A stretch of 64,000 bases of DNA from Arbacia lixula (lineage: Eukaryota; Echinodermata; Echinoidea; Arbacioida; Arbaciidae): positions 22,639,879-22,703,878 of the forward strand of contig OZ022586.1 of the NCBI GenBank assembly GCA_963669155.1, written 5' to 3'. How positions within the stretch are numbered: position 1 is the stretch's first letter; every line of letters begins with the position of its first letter. Both the position numbers and the translations under genes were made by a program. Under the pieces are notes generated by a model. It worked only from the letters and a program-made list of their open reading frames with translations, was not told where the DNA came from and made no database searches. This document shows, piece by piece, positions 34,631 to 45,892 of the stretch.

Positions 34631-36090
34631 ACAAGTTCAAGTTCAAGTTTTATTCAAACCAATCAAGAAAACAACATTTTAACATTTAATTGACAAAGAA
34701 AGAACATGATGGGTTTGGGACCTCGGAGAAAGCAGAGCTTGTGATAGGGGCCCCTTACAAGGTACGTTATAATGACACAAAAATATATGACGAATGGCAT
34801 ATTTACAATGATAAATAAGGAGTAAAAATTGGAATAAAAAAAAATTAAGATCACACATACACACACACACACCGCAAAACACACAGACATACATGGCTTT
34901 CCGTTATTTACTTTAGCTTGTTTTGTAAATTCTCAAAAAGATATATTCGACATGAAAGTTTAAATTTAGACAGCGTTGGACTGGACCTCTTGTTTTGTGG
35001 AAACTTGTTCCATTCTTTTATGGAAACAACTACAAAAGAGTTCAAAGCAGTTTGAGTCCTTGCTAGAGGTTGATGGATTAGGTTTCTTTGACGTGTGTTG
35101 TACTGATGAACAGTAGAATTTATGATAAACACATCTTTTAAAAATGAACTATTTTGTTCCGATTGAGATTTGTACATGAATATCAAACAACTTAAAGAGA
35201 CTAATTCATCAACAGGCAGCACTTGAAGTTGAAGAAATAAAGGAGCACTTGGACTTCTGTAATTTGAATTTGTAATCATCCTGATGGCTTTCTTTTGAAG
35301 GACTATCAACTTGTTTATATGAGTTCTATACGTATTTCCCCATGCAACATTACAATATAAGTGGGGCATAATGACAGCATTAAGGTTTTCTCTGATAAAA
35401 AGAAGCGTAACTTGGAAATCACACCAACACTCCTTGAGACCTTGGTACAAACAAAACTATGGTGATCTTTCAAAGTTAAATGATCATCAACCGTAACTCC
35501 AAGAAACCTTACATTTTGACTTCGGTTGATCACATGACCACCGATTGTCAAGGCACCAGTATTATCTGGAATTCTTTTTCCCTTTGATCTAAAGACAACA
35601 TATTGAGTCTTACTGGCATTTAATAAAAGATTGTTGCAACAAAACCACTTGAATATGTTGGTAACTTCTGTATTTGCAGTCAGAATAAGAATATGCATGT
35701 TTTTGTGGTGAGAGAGCAAGCAAGTATCATCAGCAAAAAGTGAATAGGTAAACAACTGAGATGAGTTTATAAAATCATTAACATAAATCAAAAACAATAA
35801 GGGACCCAGGACTGAGCCCTGAGGTACGCCATATTTTACTCCACTGGATTGAGATTTGACTCCATTAACCATTACAAACTGTAATCGATTATATAAGTAA
35901 TTTCTAAACCAATTTAAAGCAATTCCACGAATGCCATAATGCTCAAGCTTGTTGATTAAGATGTCATGGTCGATAGTGTCAAAAGCTTTCGACAAGTCCA
36001 AAAACACCCCAAGACAAAACTTCCCTGCATCAATCGCATTAATAATAGTATTTACCGCTACCTTTCTTCGTCCTTGGGATATTAACATTC
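34631..36090 (-). pseudogene. Dead Jockey/CR1-superfamily LINE, RT and 3' end
   Basis: Minus strand. Motifs in order: GVFLDLSKAFDTIDHDIL, GVPQGSVLGPLLFLIYVNDF, YSLFADDTCLLSH (catalytic ADD intact), NVRFLGVTVDDHL, then after a frame change near 35320-35450 HLYCNVAWGNTYRTHINKL, HQYNTRQRNL and WNKFP. The 3' terminus is AATAAAACTTGAACTTGAAC on the minus strand (near 34631), a short tandem tail. The endonuclease and the N-terminal RT are missing (5' truncated near 36090). Confidence 0.85.
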
Positions 36091-39000
36091 CTTGTGAATT
36101 ATGTTGACAGTTATCGTGATCGTACGCCTATAACTATACGCATGTGAATGTAAATAAATTGTCATAGGCCCATGTAATCAAGCTGATTAAGTAATCACTA
36201 ATAATGTCATTTAATCCCATTCGTATTTCATTGTCAGATTATTTAGAATAGAACTCCTATTATTATCCGTATCAGACATCTGAGCAGTGGTTTTACGAAA
36301 CCATATTCCCCTCGTTTCCAGTGCCGATGGGGCAAAGATGGTAATATTGACAATATTACCATCTTTCACAAAAGCTTATGGACTTGACGTGTAATAAAAC
36401 GGGAAATATCGTCTTGTATTGTCCCTGGTCTAACATCCGGAAGATTTGCGTCTTTCGATGATAAGGAATTTAATGACATTATTCAAAACATGGGATATAG
36501 AAAGTGTAAATTATTCGCTATAGATGTCTAATGTTGATAATGATAATGATATTCACTGGCTCTTACTTTCGGAATATACGACCTTTATTGCTCTCACTGA
36601 ATCCATATTGCCCTCGTCTTTGTCCTGGCAATATATGTCGTATTCCCCTCAAGGCCAGTCAATATTATATTAATATTTCACGGTAGCGATATGAAAATGT
36701 ATCACTTTGTATGCAGTCATCAAAATGTATAATCATCATTACACCGTGGCTTCCTGTGTGTTCCTGCTCTTTATTTCTCCATTGTATTGCTTCCAGTGGT
36801 GAAGAGCAAAGCGGGCTAAATCAGGTCTATATTCCGCTTATTCTAAAGTCTAGAAGAAATGAACTGTTTGTTTGATGGCAAGCACATGATAATGAATAAT
36901 CTCTCTTCGATATCAGCAGGTTTAATACCAGTATAATTTACTTTGAAAGGTGCTATCGTGGAGCCAATAAAAGGTCAATTTCTTTATGAAAGAACAGGAA
37001 GTGACAAGCCCAGAACGCGTTCAGCCTATAGGCAATATTAAGGGGGCTGGTCGATTGAAAACTTGGAAAAAGCGTGTGGTACAATAAACAGGACAGGAAT
37101 TAGACATCCCTGGATGTTTCAATCAATAAAGCCATGGTACATGAACATGGCTAGTGGATTATGAACCTTTACGCTAAACCTTTCAAAATGAATGAAGTCA
37201 CCATCCCAATGAACACGACGAATATGTCATACTTGGAACGTCCTGACTATATCCTGCACCGAGTTTAAAATGAAATTGGATTATGGTGTAACAAGACTAG
37301 TGTTTCAACAAAATTATGTTTGTGTCTTTTTGTTGGACGCATATGTACATGAATGAGATGAAGCGTGCTGTGCACAAGCTCCGTTTGTCGATTCACGGCA
37401 GCGCAAAGGAATGTTGCTACGTGTTCTTTTTGATTCGAGGTCTGAAGGAAATTAGATTTTGAAGCTAGCCTTTCTATCCCGTATCGTTCAAAGAAAAACA
37501 AAACAAATCCCTATCGCAAATGTATGACTAGTCGAATCATCCAGAATAACTATATTCGAATCCAGGATTTATATTTATTCATGCATTAATAAGTGCAGTA
37601 GAAAGTGAGCTCGTCTGTCTGATTTTCTCAGCCCGCTTATATGTTTTTTTTTTCTATTTTCCGACCTGAAGAATAGTGATTGTGTATAATCATTTTTGTA
37701 ATCATGAACACGATTGGTATCTTATTAAACAATTGATGTGAGCACGAAGTGTCCGATTTTACTACCTGAACACTAAACAGTATAAGCACGTTTTTTTTTT
37801 TTTTATAAGCAATTATAAAGATTAGACCATAAAACGGGAATTTAGAAGGTACTTTTGTAACCATGATAAGGATGGCTATCTTAAAAGCAAGTCATGCAAG
37901 CGCGATTTATACTTGAAATACAGTATACTTGAAATACAGAATATCGTAAGCAATCTTTGGAATCATGAATAGGATGCGTGAACTATGAAAACAAGTAATG
38001 CGAACAAAGCGCGAGCTGAAAATATTTTATATACTGACCCGAAAAGAAGACACGCCAAAGACTAATTTTGTGGGAATTCATGAATAGGATACGTATCTCA
38101 TAATGCGAGCGCTTGGACGTTTTTGTTATATTCAGCACTTTATACCATGAATAGGATGTGTATCTGTAATGAAAACTGGAATCAATGGCAGAATGAGTTT
38201 GCGCATTATTGACTTGTAAACGGAAAAGTTCGAACCCTTTTTATCCTCTTGAGCATAATCATTACGTGACTCAACAGACAATGCGATCCTGGAGCGCGTG
38301 CGAAATTTCTATTCTAAATGACCTTTCTCTTACTGCGTTCAATCTTCTTCCTATTTTCTTTCTTTTTCTTTCCCCCTCTCCTCTGTTTTTTCTCACCCCC
38401 CCCCCTTTTTTTTTTTTGAGCGTCACCAATAATTACCGCCGTCGCTGTGACCCCTGGATCCGCCAATGCTTTCACAAGGTTTTTCTCAAAAAGCATGTAT
38501 CATGTATACACAAATTGTCATCAATTCAATCATATCAAAATGAATTTCAAATGAAGAGTCCCGTCTCGTTTACGAAACTTCTTGCTTTCATCGGAGAAAT
38601 CGTCCTGACGGTTTAAACAGTGATAATTTTGTATTGAAAAGGTAATATATGTTTAGGATTTTGTGAAAGAAAGTAAAGTAATAAAAAAGATTGTGACTGC
38701 CTGCTGTAAATTCTCTGCAGGAAGCCAAATGATATACATAAATACACACAAAAGAAAATACAGTGGGTGCTATGCACCCCCCCCCCCCCTAATCTCTCTC
38801 TCTTTTCCATTTCACCTCCCACTCTCTACATACGCCCTTCTCATGGTTTTATATTTTGAAGGAAATGCTCGAATGCAACAAAAAGGAAAGGCTTTATTGT
38901 CCCTGATTACATTGATGACTTCCAAATTGATAGATTAACACGGAAAGAAAGAAGAAGAAAACAAAAATACAATGAAATAAAAGGAATCACAGGTTAATAC

Positions 39001-39460
39001 ATCGAGCGCATACAAACCACATCAAGGACGTATGGATGGAGATTATACTTAATGGCCGTAGAGGGCCGCATTAAAAAAGCCTTCACAGACACACTATTCA
39101 TTAGCCAGCGATTTCTCGCTTTTCTTCTCGCTTTTGTTTGAGATCCGAAAGCCGAGGCGGGGATGGGGTCTATTGAAAAAATGAGAACCGGATGTTTCCC
39201 GGGTGGAACAGGTTCACGTGGCTTTCTGACGCCTTCAATTTGGAGATGTTAATTCTATATGTTGATTCTGTTACGAATTTAGAGGGCTAATATTGCACAT
39301 ACAGGAACACTGAGTATTATTGTTATTTTTACCGGGGTACCAGCGAACTCTGAGCTTATCGTGATGGGCGAGGCACGTAATCTCGAAGTAGATGACAAGT
39401 CCACTCTCGCGGTCATTGAACCCATATAGTCGGTGGGGAATCATTGCATCACTCACATGC
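36091..39460. other. Stretch without recognised genes; degenerate 37.6-38.2 kb repeat
   Basis: No exon recognised. At 37680-38180 the word ATCATGAATAGGATGCGT recurs in decayed form (near 37689, 37860, 37961, 38087, 38142) along with GCGAGC words, suggesting an old tandem repeat of about 100-130 bp. C and T homopolymers occur near 38396-38418 and a C run near 38777. Confidence 0.5.
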
Positions 39461-39575
39461 TGTGGCGACGCGCGCGGGATGCTGAGTAGAGGTCTCCCTT
39501 GCGCGGTATATTTTAGCAATAAGTGTCTCCTTAAAACGCCTCTACTTAGCATCCCGCGCGCGTCGCGGTATATAT
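39461..39575. repeat. Inverted repeat at the left edge of the satellite array
   Basis: CGACGCGCGCGGGATGCTGA (39465 on) is the inverted form of the CTTAGCATCCCGCGCGCGTCG word found at the same place in every monomer, here about 50 bp downstream. Only the first, edge copy has this hairpin. Other monomers instead have AAGATATACATATATTTGCC before GTCTCCCTTA. Confidence 0.75.
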
Positions 39576-39605
39576 GCAGCAAATCATTCGCAAGTCGTCA
39601 TCAGA
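39555..39605 (+). promoter_or_regulatory. Possible core promoter in the monomer (first copy shown)
   Basis: GTCGCGGTATATATGCAGC, a TATA-like word in a GC-rich setting, is followed about 25-30 bp later by CGTCATCAGACG, a plausible initiator. It is preserved in all monomers. The divergent relative at 22.7 kb has GGTATAAAC and the same CAAGTCGTCATCAGA. This is inference from spacing only. Confidence 0.25.
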
Positions 39606-39695
39606 CGAAGCGTTACAGCTAAGTTGAGCAGCTATGCCAGCTAGCTTACTTTGATTTGTCTCCAAACGTATAGAATTAACCTTTATCTATCTCAG

Positions 39696-39824
39696 ATGGA
39701 CGAAAATGGCAATGCGGAAGAGAAGAACTGGACGTCAACTTCACGAGTTTTACTATCATTTAGTATAAGCCTATTCTCTAGCATCCATCCACGTACTTAC
39801 ATAGTCAATACACGTTTCTACTAA
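39696..39824 (+). CDS. 42-codon ORF in the monomer (first copy shown)
   Basis: Starts MDENGNAEEKNW (MDDNGN in most later copies) after TTTATCTATCTCAG, which resembles a splice acceptor, and ends NTRFY and a stop. It recurs in almost every monomer. The start is lost near 43132, and copies with ACTTAAATAG stop about eight codons early. It lies about 115 bp downstream of a TATA-like TATATATG. There is no known family, and selection is not evident, so it may be a relic 5' end of a gene captured in the repeat. Confidence 0.25.
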   Translation: MDENGNAEEKNWTSTSRVLLSFSISLFSSIHPRTYIVNTRFY

Positions 39825-39842
39825 TAATACGGCTTATTCTTG

Positions 39843-40450
39843 AGAATGCTCAGTTAGACTGAAAGATACATAAAGCTGTGTGTCATCATCATAGCAGTGA
39901 CATGGGATCTCAGGAAAGCATGTTTGAAGATTTGAAATGAGATCTCTAGTGTACATTGTAAATAACATGGGACCCAATCGTGACCCTCGCGAAGCAGTTT
40001 CAGCAGTGCAGGATCAGTGCTGTAGAATTGTGTGCACATTGAGTACATGGCCAAAGAGAGTTGCGTCTAAGATGTTCCATAACCTGTTGGGTAGCTGCAT
40101 CCTCCACCAACTTTGATATGTATTTCAGATTGCTTACAGGTCGTAAGTTTCCTTAAAGACTGCATCAAGAACCGGTTTCTTTCAATAACGGAGTGATAAG
40201 AGCATTTTCCCATTGCATTGGAAAGTGACCGGTGGAGAGAGAGAGAGAGAGAGAGAGATTGATCAATGATGTGAACATAAGAATGAGTACATCGACACAT
40301 TAGAGGAGGAGTTTTGTGGGTATTGGGTCCAATGGTCATGAATTTTTGCTGAGGTTGGCAATGAGTTTTTCAACCTCGTACTCACAAAGAGATTTAAAAT
40401 TGCTTAAAATATCTACTTCGTTGAACGTGTCAGCAGGAGGATAATTCCTA
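39843..40450 (-). pseudogene. CR1/L2-like reverse transcriptase fossil in the monomer (first copy shown)
   Basis: Read on the minus strand through several frames: FNEVDILSNFKSLCEYEVEK, LDPIPTKLLL, TSLINLSLS-n-STGHFPMQW, ENALITPLLKETGS, SNLKYISKLVEDAATQQV, YSTDPALLKL, then GSRLGPMLFTMYT and CYDDDTQLYVSF. This is the order of a CR1/L2 RT (LDPIPT, NLSL-G-FP-W, PLLKK, PVSNL-Y-SKL, GS-LGP-LF, YADDTQLY) with the stretch between HSTETALL and QGS-LGP deleted. Frameshifts, stops and YADD changed to YDDD show it is dead. The repeated 77- and 84-90-codon frames on this strand are its out-of-frame shadows. Confidence 0.85.
40233..40258. repeat. (AG)n microsatellite inside the monomer (first copy shown)
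   Basis: Present in every monomer at the same place, about 6 to 13 AG units long, sometimes with one variant base (GATAGAG, AGGGAG). It lies in the Asn-Leu-Ser-Leu-Ser codons of the LINE fossil. Confidence 0.9.
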
Positions 40451-43400
40451 GGTTCACAAATTGGATCTAAACGTTTTTCATTATTTTATGGATTTTCAAG
40501 ACTTTGTCAGACAAGTTAGTGATCACCTAGGGCATATTGACGAATTCATGTATATCAATAGTACATGGTATCGAAGGATGCTTATTTGACATGTTCAACA
40601 TGGACTAGACAACACTGAAAAGCTATTTGTTCATCATACTCCAGCACAGTAAGATATACATATATTTGCCGATACGTCTCCCTTAGACGGTATATTTTAG
40701 CAATAAGTGTCTCCTTAAAGCGCCTCTACTTAGCATCCCGCGCGCGTCGCGGTATATATGCAGCAAATCATTCGCAAGTCGTCATCAGACGAAGCGTTAC
40801 AGCTAAGTTGAGTAGCTATGCCAGCTAGGTTGCTTTGATTTGTCTCCAAACGTATAGAATTAACTTAGATTTATCTATCTCTGATGGACGACAATGGCAA
40901 TGCGGAAGAGAAGAACTGGACGTCAACTTCACGAGTTTTACTATCATTTAGTATAAGCCTATTCTCTAGCATCCATCCACGTACTTATATAGTAAATACA
41001 CGTTTCTACTAATAATACGGCTCATTCTTGAGAATGCTCAGTGAGACTGAATGATACATGAAGCTGTGTGTCATCATGATAGCAGTGACATGAGATCTCA
41101 GGATAGCATGTTTGAAGATTTGAAATGAGATCTCTAGTGTACATTGTGAATAACATGGGACCCAATCGTGACCCTTGCAAAGCAGTTTCAGCAGTGCAGG
41201 ATCAGTGCTGTAGAATTGTGTGCACATTGAGTACATGGCCAAAGAGAGTTGCGTCTAAGATGTTCCATAACCTGTTGGGTAGCTGCATCCTCCACCAACT
41301 TTGATATGTATTTCATATTGCTTACAGGTCGTAAGTTTCCTTAAAGACTGCATCAAGAATCGGTTTCTTTCAATAACGGAGTGATATAAGAGCATTGTCC
41401 CATTGCATTGGAAAGTGACCGGTCGAGAGAGAGAGAGGGAGAGAGAGAGATTGGTCAATGATGTGAACATAAGAATGAGTACATCGACACATTAGAGGAG
41501 GAGTTTTGTGGGTATTGGGTCCAATGGTCATGAATTTTTGCTGAGGTTGGCAATGAGTTTTTCAAGACTTTGTCAGACAAGTAAGTGATTACCTAGGGCA
41601 TATTGACGAATTCATGTCTATCAATTGTACATGGTATCGAAGGATGCTTATTTGACATGTTCAACATGGACTAGACAACACTGAAAAGCTATTTATTCAT
41701 CATACTCCAGCACAGTAAGATATACATATATTTGCCGATACGTCTCCCTTAGACGGTATATTTTAGCAATAAGTGTCTCCTTAAAGCGCCTCTACTTAGC
41801 ATCCCGCGCGCGTCGCGGTATATATGCAGCAAATCATTCGCAAGTCGTCATCAGACGAAGCGTTACAGCTAAGTTGAGTAGCTATGCCAGCTAGGTTGCT
41901 TTGATTTGTCTCCAAACGTATAGAATTCACTTAGATTTATCTATCTCAGATGGACGACAATGGCAATGCGGAAGAGAAGAACTGGACGTCAACTTCACGA
42001 GTTTTACTATCATTTAGTATAAGCCTATTCTCTAGCATCCATCCACGTACTTATATAGTCAATACACGTTTCTACTAATAATACGGCTTATTCTTGAGAA
42101 TGCTCAGTGAGACTGAAAGATACATAAAGCTGTGTGTCATCATGATAGCAGTGACATGAGATCTCAGGAAAGCATGTTTGAAGATTTGAAATGAGATCTC
42201 TAGTGTACATTGTAAATAACATGGGACCCAATCGTGACCCTTGCAAAGCTGTTTCAGCAGTGCAGGATCAGTGCTGTAGAATTGTGTGCACATTGAGTAC
42301 ATGGCCAAAGAGAGTTGCGTCTAAGATGTTCCATAACCTGTTGGGTAGCTGCATCCTCCACCAACTTTGATATGTATTTCATATTGCCTGCAGGTCGTAA
42401 GTTTCCTTAAAGACTACATCAAGAATCGGTTTCTTTCAATAACGGAGTGATAAGAGCATTTTCCGATTGCATTGGAAAGTGACCGGTCGAGAGAGAGAGA
42501 GAGAGATTGATCAATGATGTGAACATAAGAATGAGTACATCGACACATTAGAGGAGGAGTTTTGTGGGTATTGGGTCCAATGGTCATGAATTTTTGCTGA
42601 GGTTGGCAATGAGTTTTTCAACCTCGTACTCACAAAGAAATTTAAAATTGCTTGAAATATCTACTTCGTTGAACGTGTCAGCAGGAGGATAATTGCTAGG
42701 TTCACAAATTGGATCTAAACGTTTTTCATTATTTTATGGATTTTCAAGACTTTGTCAGACAAGTAAGTGCATACCTAGGGCATATTGACGAATTCATGTC
42801 TATCAATTGTACATGGTATCGAAGGATGCTTATTTGACATGTTCAACATGGACTAGACAACACTGAAAAGCTATTTGTTCATCATACTCCAGCACAGTAA
42901 GATATACATATATTTGCCGATACGTCTCCCTTAGACGGTATATTTTAGCAATGAGTGTCTCCTTAAAGCGCCTCTACTTAGCATCCCGCGCGCGTCGCGG
43001 TATATATGCAGCAAATCATTCGCAAGTCGTCATCAGACGAAGCGTTACAGCTAAGTTGAGTAGCTATGCCAGCTAGGTTGCTTTGATTTGTCTCCAAACG
43101 TATAGAATTCACTTAGATTTATCTATCTCAGATAAACGACAATGGCAATGCGGAAGAGAAGAACTGGACGTCAACTTCACGAGTTTTACTATCATTTAGT
43201 ATAAGCCTATTCTCTAGCATCCATCCACGTACTTATATAGTCAATACACGTTTCTACTAATAATACGGCTTATTCTTGAGAATGCTCAGTGAGACTGAAA
43301 GATACATAAAGCTGTGTGTCATCATGATAGCAGTGACATGAGATCTCAGGAAAGCATGTTTGAAGATTTGAAATGAGATCTCTAGTGTACATTGTAAATA

Positions 43401-45892
43401 ACATGGGACCCAATCGTGACCCTTGCAAAGCTGTTTCAGCAGTGCAGGATCAGTGCTGTAGAATTGTGTGCACATTGAGTACATGGCCAAAGAGAGTTGC
43501 GTCTAAGATGTTCCATAACCTGTTGGGTAGCTGCATCCTCCACCAACTTTGATATGTATTTCATATTGCCTGCAGGTCGTAAGTTTCCTTAAAGACTGCA
43601 TCAAGAATCGGTTTCTTTCAATAACGGAGTGATAAGAGCATTTTCCGATTGCATTGGAAAGTGACCGGTCGAGAGAGAGAGAGAGAGAGATTGATCAATG
43701 ATGTGAACATAAGAATGAGTACATCGACACATTAGAGGAGGAGTTTTGTGGGTATTGGGTCCAATGGTCATGAATTTTTGCTGAGGTTGGCAATGAGTTT
43801 TTCAACCTCGTACTCACAAAGAAATTTAAAATTGCTTGAAATATCTACTTCGTTGAACGTGTCAGCAGGAGGATAATTGCTAGGTTCACAAATTGGATCC
43901 AAACGTTTTTCATTATTTTATGGATTTTCAAGACTTTGTCAGACAAGTAAGTGCATACCTAGGGCATATTGACGAATTCATGTCTATCAATTGTACATGG
44001 TATCGAAGGATGCTTATTTGACATGTTCAACATGGGCTAGACAACACTGAAAAGCTATTTGTTCATCATACTCCAGCACAGTAAGATATACATATATTTG
44101 CCGATACGTCTCCCTTAGACGGTATATTTTAGCAATTAGTGTCTCCTTAAAGCGCCTCTACTTAGCATCCCGCGCGCGTCGCGGTATATATGCAGCAAAT
44201 CATTCGCAAGTCGTCATCAGACGAAGCGTTACAGCTAAGTTGAGTAGCTATGCCAGCTAGGTTGCTTTGATTTGTCTCCAAACGTATAGAATTAACTTAG
44301 ATTTATCTATCTCAGATGGACGACAATGGCAATGCGGAAGAGAAGAACTGGACGTCAACTTCACGAGTTTTACTATCATTTAGTATAAGCCTATTCTCTA
44401 GCATTCATCCACGTACTTATATAGTCAATACACGTTTCTACTAATAATACGGCTTATTCTTGAGAATGCTCAGTGAGACTGAAAGATACATAAAGCTGTG
44501 TGTCATCATGATAGCAGTGACATGAGATCTCAGGAAAGCATGTTTGAAGATTTGAAATGAGATCTCTAGTGTACATTGTAAATAACATGGGACCCAATCG
44601 TGACCCTTGCGAAGCAGTTTCAGCAGTGCAGGATCAGTGCTGTAGAATTGTGTGCACATTGAGTACATGGCCAAAGAGAGTTGCGTCTAAGATGTTCCAT
44701 AGCCTGTTGGGTAGCTGCATCCTCCACCAACTTTGATATGTATTTCATATTGCTTACAGGTCGTAAGTTTCCTTAAAGACTGCATCAAGAATCGGTTTCT
44801 TTCAATAACGGAGTGATAAGAGCATTTTCCCATTGCATTGGAAAGTGACCGGTCGAGAGAGAGAGAGAGAGAGAGAGAGATTGATCAATGATGTGAACAT
44901 CAGAATGAGTACATCGACACATTAGAGGAGGAGTTTTGTGGGTATTGGGTCCAATGGTCATGAATTTTTGCTGAGGTTGGCAATGAGTTTTTCAACCTCG
45001 TACTCACAAAGAGATTTAAAATTGCTTGAAATATCTACTTCGTTGAACGTGTCAGCAGGAGGATAATTGCTAGGTTCACAAATTGGATCTAAACGTTTTT
45101 CATTATTTTATGGATTTTCAAGACTTTGTCAGACAAGTAAGTGATTACCTAGGGCATATTGACGAATTCATGTCTATCAATTGTACATGGTATCGAAGGA
45201 TGCTTATTTGACATGTTCAACATGGACTAGACAACACTGAAAAGCTATTTGTTCATCATACTCCAGCACAGTAAGATATACATATATTTGCCGATACGTC
45301 TCCCTTAGACGGTATATTTTAGCAATAAGTGTCTCCTTAAAGCGCCTCTACTTAGCATCCCGCGCGCGTCGCGGTATATATGCAGCAAATCATTCGCAAG
45401 TCGTCATCAGAAGAAGCGTTACAGCTAAGTTGAGTAGCTATGCCAGCTAGGTTGCTTTGATTTGTCTCCAAACGTATAGAATTAACTTAGATTTATCTAT
45501 CTCAGATGGACGACAATGGCAATGCGGAAGAGAAGAACTGGACGTCAACTTCACGAGTTTTACTATCATTTAGTATAAGCCTATTCTCTAGCATTCATCC
45601 ACGTACTTATATAGTCAATGCACGTTTCTACTAATAATACGGCTTATTCTTGAGATTGCTCAGTGAGACTGAAAGATACATAAAGCTGTGTGTCATCATG
45701 ATAGCAGTGACATGAGATCTCAGGAAAGCATGTTTGAAGATTTGAAATGAGATCTCTAGTGTACATTGTAAATAACATGGGACCCAATCGTGACCCTTGC
45801 AAAGCAGTTTCAGCAGTGCAGGATCAGTGCTGTAGAATTGTGTGCACATTAAGTACATGGCCAAAGAGAGTTGCGTCTAAGATGTTCCATAA

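Larger units (their letters stand above)
39491..45892. repeat. Array, irregular left part (about 5.4 monomers)
   Basis: Monomers here show the most private differences. The first has the edge hairpin. The second (spacing 1066) lacks about 120 bp between two copies of TTTTCAA. One at 43132 has ATA in place of the ORF start codon. No higher-order period is seen in this part. Confidence 0.8.
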
